This document shows positions 26,861 to 34,647 of a stretch of 64,000 bases of DNA, piece by piece. Source of the DNA: an uncultured Prevotellaceae bacterium (GTDB lineage Bacteria > Bacteroidota > Bacteroidia > Bacteroidales > Bacteroidaceae); contig CACYPF010000017.1 in assembly GCA_902776195.1 (NCBI GenBank), positions 57,082 through 121,081 of the forward strand, written 5' to 3'. Within the stretch, counting starts at the first letter, position 1. Each line of letters opens with the position of its first letter. The notes below the pieces were generated by a model. It was not told the origin of the DNA. It saw only the letters and a program-made list of their open reading frames with translations, and made no database searches. The position numbers were made by a program, and so were the translations under genes.

Positions 26861-26987
26861 GTTCTTGTCGTTCTTTATATATATTAATAATGTGTTGGTT
26901 ACTTCTCTCCTCCTTCTCATTACGCATCATCTGCATGCTGCAACAACAACAGCAACACATTCGCATGTTCATCATCATTGTTTTCAT
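26811..26987 (-). CDS. Upstream ORF with a Met/Cys-rich start (candidate sulfur-sensing leader peptide)
   Basis: First AUG of the predicted transcript, about 50 nt after the start site. It reads MKTMMMNMRMCCCCCC then SMQMMRNE; 9 Met and 6 Cys stand in the first 21 codons, the six Cys being consecutive (TGT/TGC). The frame continues for 58 codons and ends with TAG at 26811-26813, inside the binding-protein gene and out of its frame, so it overlaps that gene's start at 26860. Stalling for lack of Cys- or Met-tRNA would keep ribosomes off the overlap, while full translation would run across the main start. Poly-Cys leaders acting on sulfur genes are known in mycobacteria; the function here is inferred. 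Confidence 0.6.
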   Translation of the reverse strand: MKTMMMNMRMCCCCCCSMQMMRNEKEERSNQHIINIYKERQEHEKISIHHSIALRAAS

Positions 26988-27043
26988 TTTTCTGTCCTTT
27001 AAATGGTTTAACTTAATTCGCAGGGTGATTAAAAATCACAGTG

Positions 27044-27074
27044 CAAAGGTACGGCGGAATCCCCATTCCCGCAA
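27044..27074 (-). promoter_or_regulatory. Promoter of the SusCD-type uptake operon
   Basis: Minus strand: TTG (27074-27072), 20 bp, then TACCTTTG (27051-27044). The spacing and -7 sequence are identical to the promoters at 34578-34608 and 37675-37705. Leader to the main gene is about 177 nt. Confidence 0.82.
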
Positions 27075-27098
27075 TACCCTCTGCATGGCATTTTTATA

Positions 27099-27114
27099 TA
27101 CCATACGTTTGGTA
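27099..27114. promoter_or_regulatory. 16-bp dyad operator, copy 1 (candidate sulfur regulon site)
   Basis: TACCATACGTTTGGTA. Its centre is 55.5 bp upstream of the first base of TACCTTTG. It belongs to a family of three sites in this window. Confidence 0.8.
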
Positions 27115-27187
27115 TGTCCCCCTGTCGACTACAAACAATCCCTGTCTCCGTGTCTCTGTGTTTACCAAACTACTGCATGCGGGTTGC

Positions 27188-27275
27188 GAAGCCTTAGGCG
27201 CCGAGGGTCGAAGGTGCCGCCTCCGTGGGTCGAAGCCCTGGGCTTCAAAGGTCGAAGGTACGGGCTTCGTGGGGC
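27188..27275 (+). repeat. Two tandem 44-nt GC-rich repeats
   Basis: Units at 27188-27231 and 27232-27275 begin GAAGCC and share GGTCGAAGGT. They match a two-unit copy inside the U32 peptidase gene at 55093-55174. From 27276 to 27380 lie further G/C-rich pieces, including the near-repeats GGAGGCATCGGA and GGAGGTATCGGA and CCCTAAGGG palindromes. No gene is supported here. Confidence 0.75.
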
Positions 27276-27432
27276 TTGGGGATTATCCCTAAGGGTCATG
27301 GGGATAGTTCCTTTACCCCCTAAAGGATGCTTTGCGTCACCCATAGGAGGCATCGGAGTACCCCCTTAGGAGGTATCGGAACGAATGATAAACTATATCT
27401 TTGTCAAATGGATGCGTTAATCTTAATGAAAA

Positions 27433-27666
27433 TCGCAAAAACATATAACCTTATAACATGACAGGGCGCAAACCCCGATAACCAGAGGCTTTAACGCATG
27501 TTATATGTTTGCTGAACATATAACATACATATAACATACTTCTCACACAAAAGTTATATGTATGTTACATGTATGTTACATGTTTGAGCAACATGTAATA
27601 TGGCTCAATCCCTTTGTACAAGGGCATTTGAGCCACATCATGTTATAAGGTTATATGTTTTTGCGA
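27433..27666. mobile_element. 234-bp MITE-like element with 29-bp perfect terminal inverted repeats
   Basis: Left end 27433-27461 (TCGCAAAAACATATAACC...) is the exact reverse complement of 27638-27666. The interior has nested hairpins: ATGTTATATGTT with AACATATAACAT (about 27499-27529), GTTACATGTT with AACATGTAAT (about 27574-27599), and GGCTCAA..TTGAGCC enclosing CCCTTTGTACAAGGG (27602-27635). No coding sequence and no clear target duplication. It could instead be a structured regulatory or replication-related block. Confidence 0.6.
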
Positions 27667-27725
27667 ACTTTCAGCAAGAAATCGGCAAATTGCACTATCG
27701 TAGTGCATTTTCTTTACTTAATAAT

Positions 27726-27756
27726 TTGGATTATTGCCCACTTCTTATTAATTTTG
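27726..27756 (+). promoter_or_regulatory. Promoter of tcdA
   Basis: TTG at 27726-27728, 20 bp, then TAATTTTG at 27749-27756; the ATG follows 8 bp later, so the leader is very short. Confidence 0.65.
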
Positions 27757-27764
27757 CATGATCA

Positions 27765-28460
27765 ATGAAAGAGATATTCCAACGGGCAGAGATATTGCTG
27801 GGTGCTGAGGGGATGGAACGGCTCAGTGAGAAACGGGTCATCCTCTTTGGTGTCGGGGGCGTGGGCTCTTGGTGTGCCGAGGCTTTGGTGCGTACCGGAC
27901 TGAAGCATCTGACGATTGTGGACTTCGACTGCGTGGACGTGACGAATGTCAACCGCCAGTTGATGGCGACCACGAGGACGGTAGGGCAGGTGAAGGTGGA
28001 GGCACTGAAAGAACGGTTGCTTGCCATCAACCCCGATGCGGAGGTCACGGCACTGCAAAAGACGTTCACGGAGGAGACGGCAGAGGCGTTCCAGTTGGAC
28101 ACCTATGACTATATTATCGATGCCATCGACTCGCTGAAAGACAAGGCGTTACTGATAGAACTGGCGTGTCAGACAAAGGCGAGGTTCTTCTCGTCCATGG
28201 GGGCGGCTCTGAAGCTCGACCCTTCCCACATACAGGTGGCAGAGTTCTGGAAAGTGAAAGGCGACCCCTTGGCGCGGGCATTAAGAAACCGCTTCAAGAA
28301 AGAGAAGCGGTTCCCCAAACGTAAGTTCCAGTGTGTGTACTCCGACGAGTCCCCTCGTACCTCTAACCCCTCCAAAGGCTCCCTCGTACATATCACCGCC
28401 ATCTTCGGCATGACCCTTGCTGGTCTGGTGATACAAGACGCTACTGCAGAGAAGCGCTAA
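27765..28460 (+). CDS. tcdA: tRNA threonylcarbamoyladenosine dehydratase (TcdA/CsdL family)
   Basis: E1-like enzyme that cyclises t6A in ANN-decoding tRNAs. Shows the adenylation fold: LFGVGGVGSWCAEALVRTG (nucleotide loop), DFDCVDVTNVNRQL, DAIDSLKDKALL, SSMGAALKLDP and a C-terminal KFQCVYSDE. 231 aa, somewhat shorter than E. coli TcdA. Its stop overlaps the convergent JAMM peptidase stop by 4 bp. Other TcdA proteins work with the CsdA/CsdE sulfur system, which fits the neighbourhood. Confidence 0.88.
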   Translation: MKEIFQRAEILLGAEGMERLSEKRVILFGVGGVGSWCAEALVRTGLKHLTIVDFDCVDVTNVNRQLMATTRTVGQVKVEALKERLLAINPDAEVTALQKTFTEETAEAFQLDTYDYIIDAIDSLKDKALLIELACQTKARFFSSMGAALKLDPSHIQVAEFWKVKGDPLARALRNRFKKEKRFPKRKFQCVYSDESPRTSNPSKGSLVHITAIFGMTLAGLVIQDATAEKR

Positions 28461-28843
28461 AGATGCTGTTCCTTATTGATCACCTCCCCATTAAGAATCT
28501 TAAAGGAGTTGAGGTGGATGCCCTCATGTAATGAGAGGATGGCATAACGGATGGTAGGATCGTTGGCAAGTCGAAGATCCTCTTGGGAAGGACGTGAGGG
28601 AGAAGCGGGATGGCTGTGCCAGTTGGCAAGAATCCTTAGTCCCTTAGAACGTGCGTATTTCAAGGCAGCGAACTGGTCCTTAGGTGCAAAGGAGAAATGC
28701 TCTGACGAATGGTCGATATTCTCCATCCAGTAGTTTTCTGTGACGACATCATCAGCACCCAAGAGATAGCCACAGGTCTCATTGGGGGCATCTTTCTGAG
28801 CCTGTGCTATCATCTCGTCAATGACATTTTGGTTGATTCTCAT
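28457..28843 (-). CDS. JAMM/M67-family metallopeptidase
   Basis: Zinc peptidase of the Mov34/MPN type. The JAMM residues are all present: Glu22 (ETCGYLLG), His76 and His78 (HSHP), Ser86 and Asp89 (HxHx7SxxD). 128 aa, single domain like mycobacterial Mec and pseudomonad QbsD, which trim or release sulfur-carrier proteins of the ThiS fold. It is the last gene of the run and 4 bp after the E1-like gene; a ThiS-like protein with an extra C-terminal residue is two genes upstream. I infer that it removes that residue or frees cysteine from the carrier. Confidence 0.88.
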   Translation of the reverse strand: MRINQNVIDEMIAQAQKDAPNETCGYLLGADDVVTENYWMENIDHSSEHFSFAPKDQFAALKYARSKGLRILANWHSHPASPSRPSQEDLRLANDPTIRYAILSLHEGIHLNSFKILNGEVINKEQHL

Positions 28844-28847
28844 CGTT

Positions 28848-29654
28848 TTAATGTTTTAAGTCACATGCAGCCTGTTCATAGTCAATCAACTTCGTGATGG
28901 TTGGGTGTTCACCACAGATGGCACACGAAGGACGTTGTTTGACAGGGATGGTACGGAACAGCATTGTCTTGGCATCGAAAGTCAGCAGACGGTTAGTCAA
29001 CAACTCACCAACGCCCGTGAAAAATTTCAAGGTCTCCGCAGCCTGGATAGTACCTAACATACCGGCGATGGCTCCTAAGACGCCAGCCTGTGAACAGGTG
29101 GGTACTGCTCCAGGGGGTGGCGGCTCTTTGAAGAAACAGCGGTAGCAGGCTGTGCCAGGCAGATGTGTAAACGTCTGTCCATTAAAACGCAGGATGCCTC
29201 CATGCGAGAAGGGCTTGCCAGCCATCACACAGGCATCGTTGATGAGAAACTTCACAGGAAAGTTGTCTGTGCCATCAACGATGAAGTCATATTCCTTGAT
29301 AATATCCAGTGCATTGCCAGACCATAGGAACTCATGGAAGGTATCCACCTTCACATCAGGGTTGATGGCAAGGATTTTCTCCTTGGCACTATCTACTTTA
29401 GGTACTCCCACGTCCTTGGTAAAATGAATGACTTGGCGTTGTAAGTTGGGGAGGTCGACCACATCGGCATCAATAATGCCGATACGACCAATACCTGCTG
29501 CCGCAAGATAAAGGGAGACGGGGGCTCCCAATCCGCCAGCACCCACTACGAGCACCTTAGCATTGAGGATCTTCTCCTGTCCCTCCACGCCGACATCCTG
29601 TAAAAGGATATGTCGTGAGTAACGTTGTATCTGCTCTTCAGTAAAATCGTACAT
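28848..29654 (-). CDS. E1-like adenylyltransferase (HesA/MoeB/ThiF family)
   Basis: Activates the C-terminus of a ThiS/MoaD-type carrier by adenylation so that it can accept sulfur. ATP loop VVGAGGLGAPVSLYLAAAGIG, IDADVVDLPNLQRQVIH, the active-site region DGTDNFPVKFLINDACV, and two zinc CxxC pairs (CYRC and CAIC). 268 aa, no rhodanese domain, so the sulfur donor must be another protein; the cysteine desulfurase or TusA/DsrE encoded beside it are candidates. It starts 30 bp after the carrier stop. Confidence 0.92.
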   Translation of the reverse strand: MYDFTEEQIQRYSRHILLQDVGVEGQEKILNAKVLVVGAGGLGAPVSLYLAAAGIGRIGIIDADVVDLPNLQRQVIHFTKDVGVPKVDSAKEKILAINPDVKVDTFHEFLWSGNALDIIKEYDFIVDGTDNFPVKFLINDACVMAGKPFSHGGILRFNGQTFTHLPGTACYRCFFKEPPPPGAVPTCSQAGVLGAIAGMLGTIQAAETLKFFTGVGELLTNRLLTFDAKTMLFRTIPVKQRPSCAICGEHPTITKLIDYEQAACDLKH

Positions 29655-29684
29655 AACACAAAACTATGAACTCTAAACTATGAA

Positions 29685-29897
29685 CTAAACACCCCCTCCT
29701 CCCATGAAGTACAAGAAGTCGACAGTGTCACCTTCCTTGATCTGTATACCATCCCATTCGGAGCGGTCAGCGAAATCCTCATTCACCTGTACACTGACCA
29801 TTTCTGGCTGCTGTACGTCATTCTGTTTGATTAACTCGGTCAGGGTGAGTGGAAGTATCACTTCCTGAGCCTCACCATTTACTATGATCTTTGCCAT
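29685..29897 (-). CDS. ThiS/MoaD-like sulfur carrier protein ending in GGGGV
   Basis: 70-aa beta-grasp protein (MAKIIVNGEAQEV, SVQVNEDF, GDTVDFLYFMGGGGV). Active carriers end in Gly-Gly so that the terminal carboxylate can become a thiocarboxylate. Here a Val follows the glycines, so a protease step is needed to expose the end; a JAMM peptidase is in the same gene run. ThiS itself usually ends in GG, which argues for a CysO- or QbsE-like role in cysteine synthesis rather than thiamine; no other thi genes are near. Confidence 0.88.
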   Translation of the reverse strand: MAKIIVNGEAQEVILPLTLTELIKQNDVQQPEMVSVQVNEDFADRSEWDGIQIKEGDTVDFLYFMGGGGV

Positions 29898-29919
29898 TTT
29901 TACTCTGATACCTTAATTT

Positions 29920-31431
29920 TTACTTGCTGTTTACTATTTTCCGTAGGGCGATAACGAGTTTATCGACATCTTCACGGGTGTTATAGAGGGCGAAGGTGGG
30001 TCGTACAGACATCTCATGTCCCAAGGCACGAAGGGCAGGTTGGGCACAGTGGTGACCCGCACGGACGGCGATACCCTCTTTGTCAAGCAATGTCCCTACC
30101 TCAGGAACAGGAATATTGTCAAGGTAGAAACTGACGACAGAGACACGATGCTTGGGATTGCCGATAAGGTGTAACCCCGGTACCTGCGCCAGTTGCTCAC
30201 GGGCATACTCCGTGAGTTGATGCTCATGATGCTCGATATTGCGTATGCCGATACGGCTCACGTAGTCGAGGGCGGCACCCAGTCCGATGGCATCAGCCAC
30301 ATTAGGCGTACCAGCCTCATAACGTGCCGGTGCCTGATTGTATTCTGTATGCTCTATCGTCACGTCCTTGATCATGTTACCACCGCCTTGCCAGGGCTGT
30401 AGTTTGTTGAGCCACTCCTGACTGATATAGACGGCGCCAATACCATTGGGACCGTAAATCTTATGTCCTGAGAATACGAAGAAATCGGCTCCCAGAGCCT
30501 GTACATCGACAGGTGTATGGGCAATCGATTGGGCACCATCAATGAGGACAGGCACCTGGTGGGAGTGGGCGATATCGATGATACGCTGCACATCATTGAT
30601 TGTTCCGAATGTGTTATTGACATGTCCGACTGAGACCACTCGTGTACGGGGTGTGATGAGACGCTCCAGTTCCGAGAGGATGAGGTCTCCGTTTTTGTCG
30701 GTAGGGATAGCAAACAAGTCTGCGCCCCGCTCTTGAGCGATACGCTGCCAAGGTACGATGTTGGCATGGTGGTCTAGTTCTGAGACAATGACGTTGTCAC
30801 CAGCGCCAAGATATTGTCTGCCGAAAGTCTGTGCCACAAGGTTGATGCCCTCTGTGGTACCACGCACGAAGACGATATTATCGGAAGATGGTGCATTGAT
30901 GAAGTTGGCAATCTTCTGGCGTGCCTCTTCGTAGGCATCTGTGGCACGTGCCGCCAGTGTGTGGGCACCACGGTGGATATTCGAATTATAGTTACGGTAA
31001 TAATCCGAGATCTTATCAATTACCACGTTGGGCTTCTGTGTCGTGGCACCATTGTCAAGCCATACAAGATCATGCCCGTTCACCTTCTGCCGCAGAATGG
31101 GGAAGTCTTTCTTGATCTGGTCGGAGTCCAGCGTGTCGGCTTCCTCATAGTGCAATTGGCGCAACTTCTGGGTCTCAGGGATTCCGATGCCGAACCCATT
31201 GTCGCCGGGCAACGCCTCATGGGTGGGATGCGATGTTGTCGCACCTCCCTCAGCAGGACGCTCCATCCCGAAGGGCAGTTCCAGCGCATTGAGGTTCAAC
31301 TGCTCGTCAGGCAAGATAGCCTGACGTTCAGCACGTACCTCGTCTGGGCAGAAATCCTGAGCCACACGCCGTAGGGCTTCTAAGACCAAGGTGTCTTGTG
31401 CGGAATAGGGATTATTAAATGTCTCTATCAT
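29920..31431 (-). CDS. SufS-type cysteine desulfurase with encapsulin-cargo N-terminal extension
   Basis: PLP enzyme taking sulfur from L-cysteine. The catalytic part (about 106-503) has the PLP Lys324 in SGHKIYGPNG and the catalytic Cys462 in RAGHHCAQP. Residues 1-105 are an added, Pro/Gly-rich and probably disordered stretch (LPFGMERPAEGGATTSHP), not found in ordinary SufS. Family 2 encapsulin cargo desulfurases carry such an extension for loading into the shell. The shell gene is 8 bp upstream in the same operon. The enzyme should fill the compartment with sulfur from cysteine. Confidence 0.92.
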   Translation of the reverse strand: MIETFNNPYSAQDTLVLEALRRVAQDFCPDEVRAERQAILPDEQLNLNALELPFGMERPAEGGATTSHPTHEALPGDNGFGIGIPETQKLRQLHYEEADTLDSDQIKKDFPILRQKVNGHDLVWLDNGATTQKPNVVIDKISDYYRNYNSNIHRGAHTLAARATDAYEEARQKIANFINAPSSDNIVFVRGTTEGINLVAQTFGRQYLGAGDNVIVSELDHHANIVPWQRIAQERGADLFAIPTDKNGDLILSELERLITPRTRVVSVGHVNNTFGTINDVQRIIDIAHSHQVPVLIDGAQSIAHTPVDVQALGADFFVFSGHKIYGPNGIGAVYISQEWLNKLQPWQGGGNMIKDVTIEHTEYNQAPARYEAGTPNVADAIGLGAALDYVSRIGIRNIEHHEHQLTEYAREQLAQVPGLHLIGNPKHRVSVVSFYLDNIPVPEVGTLLDKEGIAVRAGHHCAQPALRALGHEMSVRPTFALYNTREDVDKLVIALRKIVNSK

Positions 31432-31439
31432 TCTTTTAT

Positions 31440-32879
31440 CTATTTCTCTACTTTATTACGATGCTGGTAGTCGTGGTAATAGCCTACCTCTACATTCTCA
31501 AGGACAGCAATGGCATCGTCTGTCAATGCCGCAAGACTGAAGTACTTGGTCAACAGATAGGAGGCGACACCAAACTTGTCGAGACCCATCAGACGGGCAC
31601 TGAGCGACGGGGCAATCTCACCAGGAATACCACTCTGGTGCAGACCAACCACACCTTGGTTCTTCTCACCAGTACGGACGAGGATGATCTTCGTTGTTCC
31701 CACACCACGACCTGTCAGGAACTGTCCTTCTACCTCCACCTTGTCAGAAGGTATCAAGGGAACCCCACGCCAAAGAATGACTTTCGTTCCGAAGAGATCA
31801 GTAGTTACTGGTGGTACTCCACGCCATGTACACTCACGCTCAAAGGCGGCAATCGCACGAGGATGGGCTACGAAGAAAGCAGGCTCCTTCCATACCAATG
31901 ACAGCAATTCGTCGAGGTCATCAGGTGTCGGTGCTCCATAGCGGGTCGTGATACGATGGGCAGGACTGACGGAGGCAAGCAGTCCGAACTGGTTGTTGTT
32001 GATGAGTTCCCATTCCTGACGCTCTTTGATACTCTCTATAGAGAGGCGCAGTTGTTCTTCGAGTTGGTTGTAAGGATTATTATAGAGATCGCTCACACGA
32101 GTGTGGACACGTACTACAGTCTGTAAGGTGTTGAGACTGTATTCCGTCGGATTTTCCTCGTAGTCGATATAGGTCTCTGGGATGATATTATCCTCCTTGT
32201 GACCGCTTACGAGGTCGATATGTTTCTCACCATGATCATTGACAGTTGCTTTCAGACGTAACTGCTTGTCGACAGCCTTCTGGAAAGTCTGACGGAAGTC
32301 TGGAACCTCCTTGATGAATTTCTCTAATTCGGAGAGTTTCAGGGAGAGGAACACGGAGGGTGTGACAGCACGGACGCTGACTGTGGAGGCTGCGTCATTC
32401 AGAAGGTCTGCCTCACCGAAAAACTCACCGTCACCCAGCAGGGCGATACGCAACTCCTCTCCATGAGGACCTTTGTTGATGACCTCCGCCTGCCCACTTG
32501 CAACGATGAAGAACTTCTGTTTGTCTTTGCCTTCTTTGACAAAGAGGTTACCCAGTGATACCTCGACAGTCTCGAAGGAACTTGCCAGACGAGTCACAAT
32601 CTCATCATCGAAAGCAGAGAACAAAGGAATTTGTTTCAGACTATTTGCGGTAAACGAGGGAACCCCATTCAGGTACTCAATATTCAGACGCTCCGTCTTC
32701 TTGAGTTCTACCTTGGTGCGGTTGACGCGGTAAGTACCGCCACTGACCTGAACCCATGGAAGGAGTTTCAGGAGAAGTCTTGGAGTGATACTACCCATCT
32801 GAGGGGCAGTCTTAGTGGTGGTCGCCAGTTTTCTGGCGGTGGCAGTGGTCACACTGCGCTGAAGATTTGAATCTGCCAT
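31440..32879 (-). CDS. Family 2 encapsulin shell protein with inserted cyclic-nucleotide-binding-like domain
   Basis: Self-assembling HK97-fold protein forming a protein nanocompartment. N-terminal arm about 1-75 (basic, MGSITPRLLLKLLPWVQVSGGTY), inserted cNMP-type beta domain about 85-200, shell domains about 210-479 with ending GYYHDYQHRNKVEK. The insert puts it with family 2B. In the phosphate cassette (GEFFGEADLLNDAASTVSVRA, 151-171) the Glu is kept but the Arg that binds cAMP phosphate in CRP is replaced by Ser/Thr, so normal cAMP binding is doubtful. It is followed by the desulfurase gene after 8 bp. In other bacteria such shells store elemental sulfur (Acinetobacter) or respond to sulfur starvation (SrpI). 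Confidence 0.93.
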   Translation of the reverse strand: MADSNLQRSVTTATARKLATTTKTAPQMGSITPRLLLKLLPWVQVSGGTYRVNRTKVELKKTERLNIEYLNGVPSFTANSLKQIPLFSAFDDEIVTRLASSFETVEVSLGNLFVKEGKDKQKFFIVASGQAEVINKGPHGEELRIALLGDGEFFGEADLLNDAASTVSVRAVTPSVFLSLKLSELEKFIKEVPDFRQTFQKAVDKQLRLKATVNDHGEKHIDLVSGHKEDNIIPETYIDYEENPTEYSLNTLQTVVRVHTRVSDLYNNPYNQLEEQLRLSIESIKERQEWELINNNQFGLLASVSPAHRITTRYGAPTPDDLDELLSLVWKEPAFFVAHPRAIAAFERECTWRGVPPVTTDLFGTKVILWRGVPLIPSDKVEVEGQFLTGRGVGTTKIILVRTGEKNQGVVGLHQSGIPGEIAPSLSARLMGLDKFGVASYLLTKYFSLAALTDDAIAVLENVEVGYYHDYQHRNKVEK

Positions 32880-32892
32880 AGTTTAGTCTTTT

Positions 32893-33117
32893 TTATTTCT
32901 TGATAATTACTTTATGTTTTGTTCCCTCTACATGCTCTACAGAGAGCACCTCATAGCCTTGATCTACCGCATTGCGGGGCACATTGTCCAGTGGCTCTCC
33001 TTCTGAGAGCAGAACCTCCAGAATGTCGCCTGCCTGTAACTTAGCCAGTTCGATCTTGGTCTTGACGAAGGTCATCGGGCAATGTTCCTTCGTGATGTCT
33101 AATGTCTTTGTTGCCAT
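32893..33117 (-). CDS. TusA-like sulfur-relay protein
   Basis: 74-aa carrier with one active Cys13. The family motif CPxP is CPMT here, as in the wider TusA/YedF group. Beta strands around ILEVLLSEG and HKVIIKK are normal. It probably passes persulfide sulfur between the desulfurase, DsrE-like protein and acceptors. It starts 10 bp after the DsrE-like stop and ends 13 bp before the shell gene. Confidence 0.88.
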   Translation of the reverse strand: MATKTLDITKEHCPMTFVKTKIELAKLQAGDILEVLLSEGEPLDNVPRNAVDQGYEVLSVEHVEGTKHKVIIKK

Positions 33118-33127
33118 ATCTTCAATT

Positions 33128-33607
33128 TTAAATAAACATTGTCCGTCCTCCCTCTGAGAGTTGCAGGAAGGTTGCTACCCCCAGCACGTCCTTGACTTCA
33201 GGGATGAAGTCTTCTTTCTTCAATCCCAGCACGTGCATTGCCATCTCGCAAGCATATAAGTTGACACCCAATACTTTTGCCGCCTCAACCAATTCTTCTA
33301 AGGTTGCCACATTATTCTTACGCATCAGATATCGGAATATCTTAGGACCAGCACCACAGAAGTTGAAACGACTCGTGGGGGTCGACTTCAATCCTCCCAT
33401 CATGAAACCGAAAATCTTTGTCAACCAGTTAGCGCCAAGGAATGCCCGTCCCTGTTTCTTCTTGATGGCATCCAGCCCCCAGAAAGTAAAGAAGATGTTA
33501 ACCTCGTATCCAACAGCAGCGGCACCCGTAGCAAGGGTGAAGACTGCTGTCAACTTGTCGAAATCACCGCTGAAGGCGATGAGGCTTAGTTTCTTAGTAT
33601 CGCTCAT
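33128..33607 (-). CDS. DsrE/DsrF-like sulfur-transfer protein
   Basis: 159 aa. DsrE-type alpha/beta fold: LSLIAFSGDFDKLTAVFTLATGAAAVGYEVNIFFTFWGL, and an active-site-like Cys in YACEMAMHVLG. The middle (LTKIFGFMMGGLK) is hydrophobic and resembles the DsrE2 subgroup, which binds and moves persulfides with TusA. It lies 2 bp after cysK and 10 bp before the TusA gene, a typical DsrE-TusA pairing. Confidence 0.88.
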   Translation of the reverse strand: MSDTKKLSLIAFSGDFDKLTAVFTLATGAAAVGYEVNIFFTFWGLDAIKKKQGRAFLGANWLTKIFGFMMGGLKSTPTSRFNFCGAGPKIFRYLMRKNNVATLEELVEAAKVLGVNLYACEMAMHVLGLKKEDFIPEVKDVLGVATFLQLSEGGRTMFI

Positions 33608-33609
33608 CG

Positions 33610-34545
33610 TTATTCGAAATTATAAATAGGTGTACTCAGATACCTCTCACCGGTATCTGGTAAAATGACCACAATATTCTTTTTCTCGTTCTCTGGACGC
33701 TTCGCAACCCGGATAGCAGCAGCGACGGCGGCAGCCGATGACACGCCAGCCAGAACGCCATCCGTACGTGCAAGTTGTCGTCCACGATCGTATGCCTCCT
33801 CATCCTTGATACGGATAATCTCGTCGTAGACGGTTGTGTTCAGTACCTTGGGGACGAAGCCTGCACCAATACCTTGCAGTTTGTGAGGACCTGGCTTCCC
33901 TCCACTCAATACGGGAGAACTGTCGGGCTCCACGGCAATTACTTGAATATGGGGGTTATACTTCTTCAATACCTCTCCGACACCAGTGATGGTGCCACCA
34001 GTATCAATGCCTGCTACCAAAATGTCTACCTTCCCGTCGGTGTCACGCCATATTTCCTCTGCTGTCGTCTTGCGATGGATTTCTGCGTTTGCTTTGTTCT
34101 CAAACTGTTGGGGGATATAGGCGTTACCAATCTCTTGGGCTAACTCCTGTGCCTTACGGATAGCACCAGCCATTCCCTCATAGGCGGGAGTCAGTACCAG
34201 TTCTGCACCCAGAGCCTTGAGTAGTTTGCGACGTTCCAGCGACATCGCCTCTGGCATGGTGAGTATCAGGCGATAGCCACGTATGGCACTTGCCAAAGCA
34301 AGCCCAATACCCGTATTGCCACTGGTGGGTTCAATAATCGTGGTGTCTTTATTGATCAGACCACGACGCTCCGCGTCATTGAGCATGGCGAAACCCACAC
34401 GATCCTTCACGCTTCGTGCAGGGTTAAACAACTCCAATTTCACGATGATACGGGCTTTCAACCGTTCTTTCTTCTCTGTACGACTTAGTTCCAGTAACGG
34501 AGTGTTACCGAGCAAGTCAATTAAGTTGTGGGCGATGTTTGCCAT
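33610..34545 (-). CDS. cysK: Cysteine synthase (O-acetylserine sulfhydrylase)
   Basis: PLP enzyme making cysteine from O-acetylserine and sulfide. PLP Lys47 in [10 protein letters not shown], phosphate loop [22 protein letters not shown] and the C-terminal [13 protein letters not shown]. 311 aa, full length. First gene of a seven-gene run (cysK, dsrE, tusA, shell, desulfurase, carrier, E1, then JAMM) with its own promoter and dyad operator. Confidence 0.95.
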   Translation of the reverse strand: MANIAHNLIDLLGNTPLLELSRTEKKERLKARIIVKLELFNPARSVKDRVGFAMLNDAERRGLINKDTTIIEPTSGNTGIGLALASAIRGYRLILTMPEAMSLERRKLLKALGAELVLTPAYEGMAGAIRKAQELAQEIGNAYIPQQFENKANAEIHRKTTAEEIWRDTDGKVDILVAGIDTGGTITGVGEVLKKYNPHIQVIAVEPDSSPVLSGGKPGPHKLQGIGAGFVPKVLNTTVYDEIIRIKDEEAYDRGRQLARTDGVLAGVSSAAAVAAAIRVAKRPENEKKNIVVILPDTGERYLSTPIYNFE

Positions 34546-34577
34546 ATTCTTGATGTTTTTGTGTAATTATCTGTCTG

Positions 34578-34608
34578 CAAAGGTAGTGGCTTTTAGCGTA
34601 CCGTACAA
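34578..34608 (-). promoter_or_regulatory. Promoter of the cysK-encapsulin operon
   Basis: Minus strand: TTG (34608-34606), 20 bp, then TACCTTTG (34585-34578), 33 bp before the cysK start. Confidence 0.85.
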
Positions 34609-34631
34609 TCGCACTCTTGTGGCATTTCATA

Positions 34632-34647
34632 TACCTAACGTTTGGTA
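34632..34647. promoter_or_regulatory. 16-bp dyad operator, copy 2
   Basis: TACCTAACGTTTGGTA, flanked by CA and TATG so that the dyad extends to CATATACC..GGTATATG. Centre 54.5 bp upstream of TACCTTTG. It overlaps the stop codon and last codons of the malY-like gene. Confidence 0.85.

Noticed and set aside
27188-27275. CRISPR array
   Set aside because: Units are directly adjacent with no spacers and only two are present.
26890-27369. Plus-strand frame of about 159 codons across the promoter and repeats
   Set aside because: It crosses the minus-strand promoter, the dyad operator and the 44-nt repeats; composition follows the repeats and no family is recognisable.
29685-29897. Thiamine biosynthesis ThiS
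   Set aside because: No thiazole-synthesis genes are nearby, the C-terminus is capped by Val, and the context is cysteine metabolism.
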